From assembly GCA_016927965.1 (NCBI GenBank), contig JAFGLP010000119.1, forward strand, positions 1-29,380: a DNA stretch of 29,380 nt. The letters run 5' to 3'. A program made the translations under genes and the position numbers. A model generated the notes under the pieces. That model was not told the origin of the DNA. It saw only the letters and a program-made list of their open reading frames with translations, and did no database searches. Below, piece by piece: positions 17,981 through 25,025 of the stretch (positions are counted from its first letter, which is position 1; each line of letters starts with the position of its first letter). The DNA comes from Dehalococcoidia bacterium. Its GTDB lineage: Bacteria; Chloroflexota; Dehalococcoidia; GIF9; UBA5629.

Positions 17981-18034
17981 CTATGTTGCCTCCAAGCAAA
18001 TTTGAGATAACGCTTATTACCATATTAATTCCAT

Positions 18035-19759
18035 CTACTTTTTAATGTTATTGATATTAAGCGGCCTGGCAGGGGCTGCAATCTTATCCAGCAATACCAT
18101 TTCGCCCTCTTGCAAACCGGATAAAATCTCAGTTTGCGATCTCGTCTGGACACCTATCTTGACCGGCCTCTGCTCTATAATGCCAGTTTTCTCATCCTCT
18201 AACACACGAACAGTATAATTACCGCTCTTGCCGGAAACCGCCCCCTTTGGCACTATCAGCACATCTGCTCGGCTATCAATTAATATTTCCGCACTGGCAG
18301 TCAGCCCGCCATATAGTCCGGCAGTCTGGTCTTTATCCATTCCGATTTCTACTTCATAAGTACCCACTGTAGGTTGAGCGGTACCGTAATACTGGATGCC
18401 GCTGGCTTTCTGCGGGCCATATGTGGAGATAAATTTTACTATCCCGTCAAACTGCTGGCCGGGAGCAGCATCGACGAACACCCGGGCTTTTTGCCCGGCC
18501 TTGATCTTCACGGCATCAATTTCATCCACCGTCCCGACCATCTTGATATAGCTGATATTGGCAAGCCGTATGATATAAGAATCTATCGGGGCGCCCGTTA
18601 CAGCATATCTCTGCGCTATCAACTCGCCCTCCCTCAGGTTAATGTCTTCAACCCTGCCGTCGAACGGCGCAATAAGCTCGGTTTTGAGCAGGGCCTGCTT
18701 GGAGCGCTCCAGGTTGATGATGGCAGTTTGTATATTAATGTTATAGTCACGTAACGCCTTAAGGTTAAGCCCCTGCCTGAAGGTGGAGATATTTTCGTCG
18801 ATTATTTTTTTACTCAGCTCGAGGTCGTGCCTGGCTATACTTAGCGTTTCAGCATACTTTATGTTATCGATTTCCTTCTGCTGAGATAATGCCTCCAGTT
18901 TATCCAGTGAACTTAATACTTCACTGATAACCGTGTAGGTAGTGCAGGTATCAGGATAGTTTACAGCGCCGGGAAAGTGGTTCAATCTTTTGACCACGCT
19001 GTAGGTATCGGTCATCTCGATCAATATATATTGCAGCGTTTCCCTGACGGCTGTATATGCCCCTTCTTTATACAGGTTTTGCAGTTCGATAAGCTGGTCG
19101 ATTTCAGCGTTCAGCCTCGCAACGGCTTCATCAATATATATATCATCTTCCGTACCCGTCTGGATCATATCGGTAAGATCAGGCCTGATCTTATGATAAG
19201 AAGGGTCGCTATAAAAATCCCGTGCCCCCTCCAGGTCCAGCCTTGCCAGGGTTATCTGCTCAGATGATTGATCATACTTACCGTCCAACAGGTAAACCTG
19301 GGCTTTATGCATTTCATTCTGGGCAAACTCAAACCTTTTAAAAGCAACGGCGTCGCAATAAAAGCCGGGGGACCTGGCTACCCCGCAGCAAACCGTCTGC
19401 ACCACATTATTTATAGCCAGCTCCAGTGCATATTGCGATGCCTCTACATTCAACTTCTGGGCAGTATCATCAAGCTTGGCCAGCAATGCGCCTTCTTTGA
19501 CCACGTCGCCTTTTTCAACATAAATCTTCCTGATTTTGCCGCTGTACGGCGGGGAAAACATGGTCGTATCAAAATACAGGTTTATCGATGCTGGTGTCTC
19601 GATATAACCATCCGCGTCCGCCTTGATCTCCAGGTTCCCATGCTGTACGGTTGCCACGGTTTGCTGTTCACCGGCAGGGACACTGCTGCAACCACCTAAT
19701 ACCATGGTTATGAAAACGATCATAAATATAATGTGTGTATGTAGTTTTACTTTATTCAT
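18035..19759 (-). CDS. Lipoprotein efflux adaptor (HlyD/RND-type membrane fusion protein)
   Basis: A 574-residue adaptor. An N-terminal signal ends in the lipobox LGGC (Cys24), so it is probably a lipid-anchored extracytoplasmic protein. A first lipoyl half (PPYSGKIRKIYVEKGDVVKEGALLAKLDD) is followed by an unusually long, mostly helical region (about 100-370), then the second half (LIAPFDGRVEDINLREGELI), a beta-barrel and a membrane-proximal domain (LIVPKGAV). Four cysteines lie in the helical part (CC near 124, C135, and one in DTCTTY), compatible with disulfides outside the cell. The ATG at 19759 is preferred over 19792 because GGGAG precedes it and it gives a normal signal peptide. Pump partner and substrate are inferred only. 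Confidence 0.87.
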   Translation of the reverse strand: MNKVKLHTHIIFMIVFITMVLGGCSSVPAGEQQTVATVQHGNLEIKADADGYIETPASINLYFDTTMFSPPYSGKIRKIYVEKGDVVKEGALLAKLDDTAQKLNVEASQYALELAINNVVQTVCCGVARSPGFYCDAVAFKRFEFAQNEMHKAQVYLLDGKYDQSSEQITLARLDLEGARDFYSDPSYHKIRPDLTDMIQTGTEDDIYIDEAVARLNAEIDQLIELQNLYKEGAYTAVRETLQYILIEMTDTYSVVKRLNHFPGAVNYPDTCTTYTVISEVLSSLDKLEALSQQKEIDNIKYAETLSIARHDLELSKKIIDENISTFRQGLNLKALRDYNINIQTAIINLERSKQALLKTELIAPFDGRVEDINLREGELIAQRYAVTGAPIDSYIIRLANISYIKMVGTVDEIDAVKIKAGQKARVFVDAAPGQQFDGIVKFISTYGPQKASGIQYYGTAQPTVGTYEVEIGMDKDQTAGLYGGLTASAEILIDSRADVLIVPKGAVSGKSGNYTVRVLEDEKTGIIEQRPVKIGVQTRSQTEILSGLQEGEMVLLDKIAAPARPLNINNIKK

Positions 19760-19822
19760 ACTAGTTATTACTCCCGGGTAAAATCTAAGCATATATAGGG
19801 ATATAATTTATATAAATACCGC

Positions 19823-20293
19823 CTAAATGCTCCTGTCTAACTTCGTTAATATACCATGAAAAATCTCTAATGCTTTCACAGTTTCATCGATTTCAGCATC
19901 ATCCCATTTTGCGAAGACATTTATTATATATCTTTTCATGATTCTTCTTCGTTTTGCTATAAGCTTTTTACCTTTATCGGTGATGCTGATTATTACTACC
20001 CGCCTGTCCTTATCATCATGCAATCGTTGAACATAACCATTATCAGCCAATTTGTCGACCATTGTCGTGACATTAGGTTTGGAAATTTGAAATATTCTAC
20101 TTATCTCTGACGTCTTCATCTGTCCAGTCGTTAATCCTCCCAGCACCCGGATTTCCGTATCAGTCGACCCGGTCTTTGTTTTCATCATTGTGGCAAACAT
20201 TATCTTGCGTATAACAATAGGAAATAGTATCGTATTGCTATCCAGGATATCACTCAGGCGGCCTTGAATATCGGACCTAAATTTTTTTTCCAT
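19823..20293 (-). CDS. MarR-family transcriptional regulator
   Basis: A 156-residue winged-helix repressor-type protein. The DNA-recognition part reads TSEISRIFQISKPNVTTMVDKLADNGYVQRL, and the wing has the MarR signature HDDKDRRVVIISITDKGKKL. N- and C-terminal helices would form the dimer interface. It lies inside the exporter cassette, between MFS paralog 2 and the lipoprotein adaptor, so it most likely controls this cassette and itself. No Shine-Dalgarno precedes the ATG; the upstream 25 bases are AT-rich and contain an operator-like sequence and a perfect TAATTAATTA palindrome (20296-20305). The ligand is unknown. Confidence 0.92.
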   Translation of the reverse strand: MEKKFRSDIQGRLSDILDSNTILFPIVIRKIMFATMMKTKTGSTDTEIRVLGGLTTGQMKTSEISRIFQISKPNVTTMVDKLADNGYVQRLHDDKDRRVVIISITDKGKKLIAKRRRIMKRYIINVFAKWDDAEIDETVKALEIFHGILTKLDRSI

Positions 20294-20301
20294 TTTAATT
20301 A

Positions 20302-20317
20302 ATTATGTATATATAAC
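20302..20317 (-). promoter_or_regulatory. Operator-like sequence upstream of marR
   Basis: The minus strand reads GTTATATATACATAAT. It matches the palindrome over the MFS paralog 2 promoter (GTTATATTTATATAAC, 22009-22024) at 13 of 16 positions, with one half-site intact. It lies 8 bases before the marR ATG. A probable autoregulatory MarR site; AT-richness raises the chance of coincidence. Confidence 0.45.
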
Positions 20318-20392
20318 TATCATTTTTTGCTGTATTCTGCCACTGCCTACGTTGAAACGCAAACCATTTTTCTTTTACAGAAAATATTTTAT

Positions 20393-21925
20393 TTAAATTA
20401 CTATAGGCGCACCTCCTTCTTTTTTAACAGGGCCATACGGCAAGAAGCAAGCAGGCAATATTCCGATAAATGAGAGAATTGCAGTCAGCACAAAATCCTT
20501 TTGAAATGCTGTAATACCAGACTGCAAACTACAATACTGATATAGCATCACTATTGCCACCTGGTAAGCGGCTTCTGCAGTCTGCCCGGCTTTCATTAAA
20601 CCAATTTTTATCTGAGACAGCATATTAAGCATCAGTGGGGAATCGGGAGTTGTACCCTGTACGATTATAGCCAGGTCTGTTTTCTGGAAATTATCCAGTA
20701 ATGTAGCAAATAATGCTACAGCCAATGCCATACAGACGCTTTGTACAACATTGATCATTGACGACCCCTGCGTTGACCATTTCGGCGGGGCAATTGATAG
20801 GGCATGCGAAAAAATGGGGACAAGTGCAAAACCGCAACCGACGCCACGCAGGAACATGACCCACTGAAATACTATATCGGAAGTCGTCGTGTCCAGACCT
20901 TGCAACCACAGTCCCGTAAAAGTCATGATCAACAGACCTACGATTACAGGTACCCGGGCACCAATCCTTGCATACAGAATCCCGATTACCGGCATAGCGA
21001 TCATCATGCCGATGGCATTGGAAAAAAGCAGGAGGCCTGCAGTCATAGCATCCACCCCGCGCAGGTTCTGCAGGAACATGGGGACCAGGAAAATAACTGA
21101 AAACAGTGAGGCTGCAATCGTAGCAACCAGGACCACCGATAGCGTAAATTGACCCATTTTGAAAAGCCTTATCTCAAGCACAGGAGACTCAGTCCGTAAT
21201 GCAAGAATTGCCCATATTATCATTGCTATGCCGCCTACAACCAGCAATCCAATTACCCGCTCATCCCAATTCCAGGTCGGAGCATAGGATAAGGCATATA
21301 AAATACAGATCAGCCCGATCGAGATAAAGATAAAACCCTTCACATCAAACCTTTTTATAATTGTCGTCGTTTCCCTGAGCCATGCGATAGCTAAAGGTAT
21401 AGCTATTAACATGACCGGTACATTGAGGTAAAAGCAATACCTCCAGCTCCAGTAGGTAACCAGGTATCCCCCAACAACCGGTCCTAAAGCTGGACCTAAC
21501 ATTGTAGGAATTGCCTGAGCGGCCATAGCCAAGCCTCGCTTTTCAATGGGTATAAAAATCACCAGCATCGCCATAGAGCATGGCAACAATAGCCCCCCCG
21601 CAGCACCCTGTATGATCCTGAAGAAAATAAGCGTATTGCTGTTCCAGGCCAGCCCGCATAGTACAGATCCAACCAGAAAACCGACCAGGCTAATAATATA
21701 TACTTTCTTTATCCCGAATCTATCTACGAGGAAAGCCGATGCCGCCATAGTTATGGCCGCAGCCAGGGTGTAAGCAGATATCACGAGCTGGGCGCGGTCT
21801 GGCGTTTCATTGAATACCGCCATGATATTGGGCAACGCTATGTTCATAATTGTGCCGTCCAGGGCATACATAAACGTGCCGAAGACCACGACAACCATGA
21901 TCTCGATTTCTTTTCGTGTTAACAT
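20393..21925 (-). CDS. DHA2-type MFS drug exporter (EmrB/QacA-like), paralog 2
   Basis: A 510-residue, 14-helix transporter, first gene of the minus-strand cassette. Family marks are DGTIMNIALPNI in helix 1, DRFGIKKVY (motif A) and the motif C segment AIPTMLGPALGPVVGGYLVTYW. It has no adaptor gene directly next to it, as marR follows 99 bases downstream, but two adaptors lie further down. Aligned by eye it is a full-length paralog of the MFS protein at 15700-17238, including the C-terminal FQKTD and SLQSGITAF regions, so a tandem duplication followed by divergence is likely. The ATG at 21925 has a weak ribosome site, and a short upstream ORF overlaps it. Confidence 0.92.
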   Translation of the reverse strand: MLTRKEIEIMVVVVFGTFMYALDGTIMNIALPNIMAVFNETPDRAQLVISAYTLAAAITMAASAFLVDRFGIKKVYIISLVGFLVGSVLCGLAWNSNTLIFFRIIQGAAGGLLLPCSMAMLVIFIPIEKRGLAMAAQAIPTMLGPALGPVVGGYLVTYWSWRYCFYLNVPVMLIAIPLAIAWLRETTTIIKRFDVKGFIFISIGLICILYALSYAPTWNWDERVIGLLVVGGIAMIIWAILALRTESPVLEIRLFKMGQFTLSVVLVATIAASLFSVIFLVPMFLQNLRGVDAMTAGLLLFSNAIGMMIAMPVIGILYARIGARVPVIVGLLIMTFTGLWLQGLDTTTSDIVFQWVMFLRGVGCGFALVPIFSHALSIAPPKWSTQGSSMINVVQSVCMALAVALFATLLDNFQKTDLAIIVQGTTPDSPLMLNMLSQIKIGLMKAGQTAEAAYQVAIVMLYQYCSLQSGITAFQKDFVLTAILSFIGILPACFLPYGPVKKEGGAPIVI

Positions 21926-21957
21926 CTGTTACCCGTTTCTTCTTCGCAATCGATCAA
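21919..21957 (-). CDS. Possible 12-codon leader ORF before MFS paralog 2
   Basis: On the minus strand GGGAGG (21970-21965) lies seven bases before a TTG (21957). The TTG opens a 12-codon frame, MIDCEEETGNRC, ending with TAA at 21919-21921. This stop lies inside the first codons of the MFS gene (ATG at 21925), in another frame. The arrangement would fit translational coupling or a leader peptide, and the MFS gene itself has a poor Shine-Dalgarno. Very short, so it may be chance. Confidence 0.25.
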   Translation of the reverse strand: MIDCEEETGNRC

Positions 21958-22008
21958 CCGGAAGCCTCCCGATTGAATCTCAGTGACTACATTTTTTGAT
22001 GCAAAATT

Positions 22009-22024
22009 GTTATATTTATATAAC
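22009..22024. promoter_or_regulatory. Palindromic operator over the MFS paralog 2 promoter
   Basis: GTTATA-TTTA-TATAAC is a perfect 6-bp inverted repeat with a 4-base centre. It fully covers the -10 box of the minus-strand promoter. Size and placement are typical for a MarR-family site that blocks RNA polymerase. A related sequence lies upstream of marR (20302-20317). Confidence 0.6.
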
Positions 22025-22043
22025 TTTTCCTCATACAAGTCAA
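22015..22043 (-). promoter_or_regulatory. Promoter of the exporter cassette
   Basis: On the minus strand TTGACT (22043-22038, 5/6) and TATAAA (22020-22015, 5/6) are exactly 17 bases apart. Transcription would start near 22008, giving a leader of about 83 bases before the MFS ATG at 21925. Confidence 0.65.
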
Positions 22044-22047
22044 CAGT

Positions 22048-22076
22048 TTGCCCATACGATTCGATACTGCTATACT
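22048..22076 (+). promoter_or_regulatory. Promoter of gatB-secG-SAM hydrolase
   Basis: TTGCCC (22048-22053, 4/6) and TATACT (22071-22076, 5/6) are 17 bases apart, and TGC directly before the -10 gives the extended TGN element. Transcription would start near 22083, only a few bases before the gatB GTG. Its -35 is four bases from the -35 of the divergent exporter promoter. Confidence 0.6.
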
Positions 22077-22086
22077 ATCCGTCGTT

Positions 22087-23562
22087 GTGGATTACGAAAC
22101 AATCATCGGTCTGGAAGTACATTCTCAGCTTTTAACAAAGAGTAAGATGTACTGCGCCTGCAGTACCGACTATGCCAGCGCCCCCCCCAATACCCACGTC
22201 TGTCAGGTATGCATGGGCATGCCCGGCGTACTGCCCACTATTAATCAACGTGCAGTGGAGTACACCTTGATGACTGCGCTGGCACTGAATTGCACAATCC
22301 CTGAACACGCCAAATTTGACCGTAAGAATTACCCATATCCTGACCTGATGAAGGGCTACCAGATATCACAGTACGACATGCCCATGAGCGTGAACGGATA
22401 CCTCGTCATCGACATCGAAGGAAGAAAAAAGAAGATCGGCATTACACGTGTGCACCTGGAAGAGGACGTGGCCAAGCTGGTCCACCGCAGCACTCCTGAA
22501 GGGGAAAACTACAGCCTGGTTGACATCAACCGCGCTGGCATGCCGCTGATGGAGATAGTCGGTGAGCCGGATATCAGTTCTCCCGAGGAAGCCCGGTTAT
22601 ATCTCGTCAAACTAAGATCAATACTTCAATACCTGGGTGTATCAACCGGCAATATGGAGGAAGGCAGCTTCCGCTGCGATGCTAACATCAGCATACGGCC
22701 CATCGGCACCAGTGAATACCTGGCCAAAGTAGAGGTCAAGAATATGAATAGTTTCAGGGGCGTCTACCGTGCCCTTGAATATGAAGCCCAACGCCAGAGA
22801 GAAGCGCTGGCTGCAGGTGAGCGTATCGTACAGGAAACAAGGGGATGGGTCGATGATAAGGGCATAACCGTCAGCCAGCGCAGCAAAGAGTATGCGCACG
22901 ATTACAGGTATTTTCCTGAGCCTGACCTCCCGCCCCTCACTTTCAGCAGGCAAATGGTTGATAAAATAAAGACCACGCTGCCTGAGTTGCCCGAGGCAAA
23001 GTTCGACAGGTTCGTTGAGCAGTATAATCTCACTCCTTACGATGCCGGGTTGCTCACGGATACCATAGCGCTGGCTAACTATTTTGAACAGTGCGTCAAA
23101 CTGGCAATCGGTAATAATGGGCAAAACGATGTTCAGAAAAAGGCCAAGTCCATCAGCAACTGGATACTGGGCGATTTTATGCGTTTGCTAAACCTGGAAA
23201 ACATGCGGATCGAGGACTCCAAAGTAAAACCTCAACACGTGGTTGAATTGCTGGAGTTGATGGACAAAGGTACGTTAAGCGGACCGCTGGCCAAAAAAGC
23301 TTTTGAGGTTACCTTTAAAACGGGTAAAAAACCGGCGGAGGTAATTAAAGAGCAGGGACTCGTACAAATCAGCGACAGTGGAGAACTTGGTATAATTATA
23401 GATAAAATAATTGCAGATAACGAAAAGGCGGTTGCCGACTACAGGGCCGGTAAGGAAGCCTCGTTGACCTTCCTTATCGGGCAGGTCATGAAGGCATCCC
23501 GGGGCAAGGCCAATCCGGCAGTGGTCAGGCAGATAATCGTTGATAAGCTCGGAGGAAATTGA
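22087..23562 (+). CDS. gatB: Aspartyl/glutamyl-tRNA(Asn/Gln) amidotransferase subunit B
   Basis: Subunit of GatCAB, which converts Glu-tRNA(Gln) and Asp-tRNA(Asn) to the cognate amide forms. The N-terminal [22 protein letters not shown] and the motifs [16 protein letters not shown] and [19 protein letters not shown] mark the kinase-like GatB core. The C-terminal YqeY-like tail (about 345-491) ends in [16 protein letters not shown]. The GTG at 22087 gives [12 protein letters not shown], the usual start. An upstream TTG at 22048 would add 13 non-conserved residues and lies on the probable -35 box, so it is rejected. No Shine-Dalgarno is seen. gatA and gatC are not in the window. It is followed immediately by secG. 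Confidence 0.96.
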   Translation: MDYETIIGLEVHSQLLTKSKMYCACSTDYASAPPNTHVCQVCMGMPGVLPTINQRAVEYTLMTALALNCTIPEHAKFDRKNYPYPDLMKGYQISQYDMPMSVNGYLVIDIEGRKKKIGITRVHLEEDVAKLVHRSTPEGENYSLVDINRAGMPLMEIVGEPDISSPEEARLYLVKLRSILQYLGVSTGNMEEGSFRCDANISIRPIGTSEYLAKVEVKNMNSFRGVYRALEYEAQRQREALAAGERIVQETRGWVDDKGITVSQRSKEYAHDYRYFPEPDLPPLTFSRQMVDKIKTTLPELPEAKFDRFVEQYNLTPYDAGLLTDTIALANYFEQCVKLAIGNNGQNDVQKKAKSISNWILGDFMRLLNLENMRIEDSKVKPQHVVELLELMDKGTLSGPLAKKAFEVTFKTGKKPAEVIKEQGLVQISDSGELGIIIDKIIADNEKAVADYRAGKEASLTFLIGQVMKASRGKANPAVVRQIIVDKLGGN

Positions 23563-23563
23563 T

Positions 23564-23788
23564 ATGCCTATTTATTTAACCATTGCTCAGATAGTTATAG
23601 CAGTGGCGCTGATAGCCGTCCTGGCTTTGCAGGTGAAAGGCGGCGGTCTGGGAGGCATTTTTGGCCAGTCGGACGGAGTGTACCGGACCAGGCGCGGAGT
23701 TGAGAAGACACTTTTCCATGTTACCATTGTACTGGCTGTCATTTTCATAGCATTATCCATAGTCATAGTCAGAATCAGTGCCGTTTAA
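23564..23788 (+). CDS. secG: Preprotein translocase subunit SecG
   Basis: A 74-residue two-helix membrane protein that assists the SecYEG channel. Helix 1 is IYLTIAQIVIAVALIAVLALQ, then comes the family loop KGGGLGGIFGQSDGVYRTRRGVEKTLFH, and helix 2 is VTIVLAVIFIALSIVIV. GGAGGA (23551-23556) is seven bases before the ATG at 23564, which decides the start; a longer frame from 23540 overlapping gatB is unlikely. It lies one base after the gatB stop. Confidence 0.95.
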   Translation: MPIYLTIAQIVIAVALIAVLALQVKGGGLGGIFGQSDGVYRTRRGVEKTLFHVTIVLAVIFIALSIVIVRISAV

Positions 23789-23796
23789 ATAATGCC

Positions 23797-24639
23797 ATGT
23801 CGCGGGTTATTACGCTGACAACCGATTTCGGTACCAGCGATAGTTATGTCGCAAGCATGAAGGGTGTCATGCTCAGCATTAATCCGCAGGCCAAAATAGT
23901 CGATATAACGCACGCGGTAGAGCCCCACTCCATCAGGCAAGCCTCTTTTATCCTTCACACAGCCTGGCGCTATTTCCCCGAAGGAACAATCCACCTGGTT
24001 GTCGTTGATCCGGGCGTCGGCAGTCACCGCCGCTCCATCATACTGAAAACCCCTTCAGCATTTTTTGTCACTCCCGACAACGGCGTCCTGAGCTATATAC
24101 TGCATGAGCTTTCCGATATCAAGCCTGCGCACAGCTACCCTTTCTCAGACCTGTTAACTAAAAGGGTATTGCCAGAAGGATGCGAAGCGGTCTCACTCAC
24201 CAAACAGGAATTCTGGCGGCACCCCGTCAGCACTACCTTTCACGGACGGGATGTATTTTCCCCGGTGGCTGCACATCTTTCTCTTGACCTTCCTATCGGA
24301 GAGTTTGGAGACCCCGTTGACAGCCTGAATTCCTTTGCCATCGCTGTGCCCTTTAGAGACGCTATGGGACACCTTATCGGCCACATTATCCACATCGACA
24401 GATTCGGTAACCTGATAACCAACCTTAGAAGCCATGATATCCCTGCAGGAGGGGCAGGCGTGGAAATCAGGAACCAGCAAATTGCTAACACCTCCCACTA
24501 TTATGCGCAAGGGAAAGGCCTGATGGCGGTTATCGGCAGCAACGACTACCTGGAATTATCGGTTAAAGAGGGCAGTGCCGCCGCCCTGCTGGGAGCAAGA
24601 GTGGGCGATATAGTTACTATCCTGCAATCACCGAGATAA
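23797..24639 (+). CDS. SAM hydroxide adenosyltransferase (SAM hydrolase, DUF62)
   Basis: Family that splits S-adenosylmethionine into adenosine and methionine using water as nucleophile; it is related to fluorinase and chlorinase. At 280 residues the length is normal. It starts with VITLTTDFGTSDSYVASMKGVM, followed by VVVDPGVGSHRR, TPDNGVLS and TTFHGRDVFSPVAAHL. The Asp-Arg-His triad of the hydrolase group appears as D71, R78 and H149. The C-terminal half has GHIIHIDRFGNLITN. No halogenase-type insertion is evident, so hydrolase is the best call. It starts eight bases after secG with no obvious Shine-Dalgarno, so it probably depends on upstream translation. Confidence 0.93.
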   Translation: MSRVITLTTDFGTSDSYVASMKGVMLSINPQAKIVDITHAVEPHSIRQASFILHTAWRYFPEGTIHLVVVDPGVGSHRRSIILKTPSAFFVTPDNGVLSYILHELSDIKPAHSYPFSDLLTKRVLPEGCEAVSLTKQEFWRHPVSTTFHGRDVFSPVAAHLSLDLPIGEFGDPVDSLNSFAIAVPFRDAMGHLIGHIIHIDRFGNLITNLRSHDIPAGGAGVEIRNQQIANTSHYYAQGKGLMAVIGSNDYLELSVKEGSAAALLGARVGDIVTILQSPR

Positions 24640-25025
24640 GAATCATAGTCTATTAATCTTGCGCTAAATTACAAAACGCTCTGATTTTTGAAAGACTGGC
24701 TTAATAATTGCATGCCTTCGGACCAATTTGACAAATTCTCATCATGAATACTACTATTGGACGAAGGTTCGTTCACACTCAACAAAATTACAGATAAAAT
24801 ACTACCGTTTGCGGCGATATCCAGAATCATGACTTTAGCAAAAGCACGGCAGCTAAATAATACATTAGCTAACCGGCATAAAGATCACGTTATTATGCGC
24901 CGGTGGAAAAGCTGTCCACTCTTATTGCAGGTAAATTATCAGTTTTCAAGTATACGGGAGAATTAGAGCGTATTCCACCACTTTCTCTATAACACATAAA
25001 TATAAGGCAGGTATGAGAGGTAATT
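24640..25025. other. 386-bp intergenic region with possible hairpins and no convincing gene
   Basis: No conserved protein is seen. A 69-codon frame (24757-24966, TTG start, no Shine-Dalgarno) has no recognisable domain and low-quality composition. A TTGACA (24728-24733) with TACTAT (24752-24757) at 18-base spacing could be a promoter. Two adjacent stems follow: AGCTAA/TTAGCT (24851-24870) and ACCGGC/GCCGGT (24872-24904, extended by ATAA/TTAT). Such structures could act as a transcribed leader for the dehydrogenase gene, or be remnants. No T-run terminator follows the SAM hydrolase gene. Confidence 0.4.

Noticed and set aside
22048..22086. Longer GatB start at the TTG at 22048
   Set aside because: Adds 13 residues not seen in GatB proteins and coincides with the probable -35 box of the gatB promoter.
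24757..24966. 69-codon frame after the SAM hydrolase gene
   Set aside because: TTG start, no Shine-Dalgarno, no recognisable domain, and overlap with inverted repeats. Better explained as chance in non-coding DNA.
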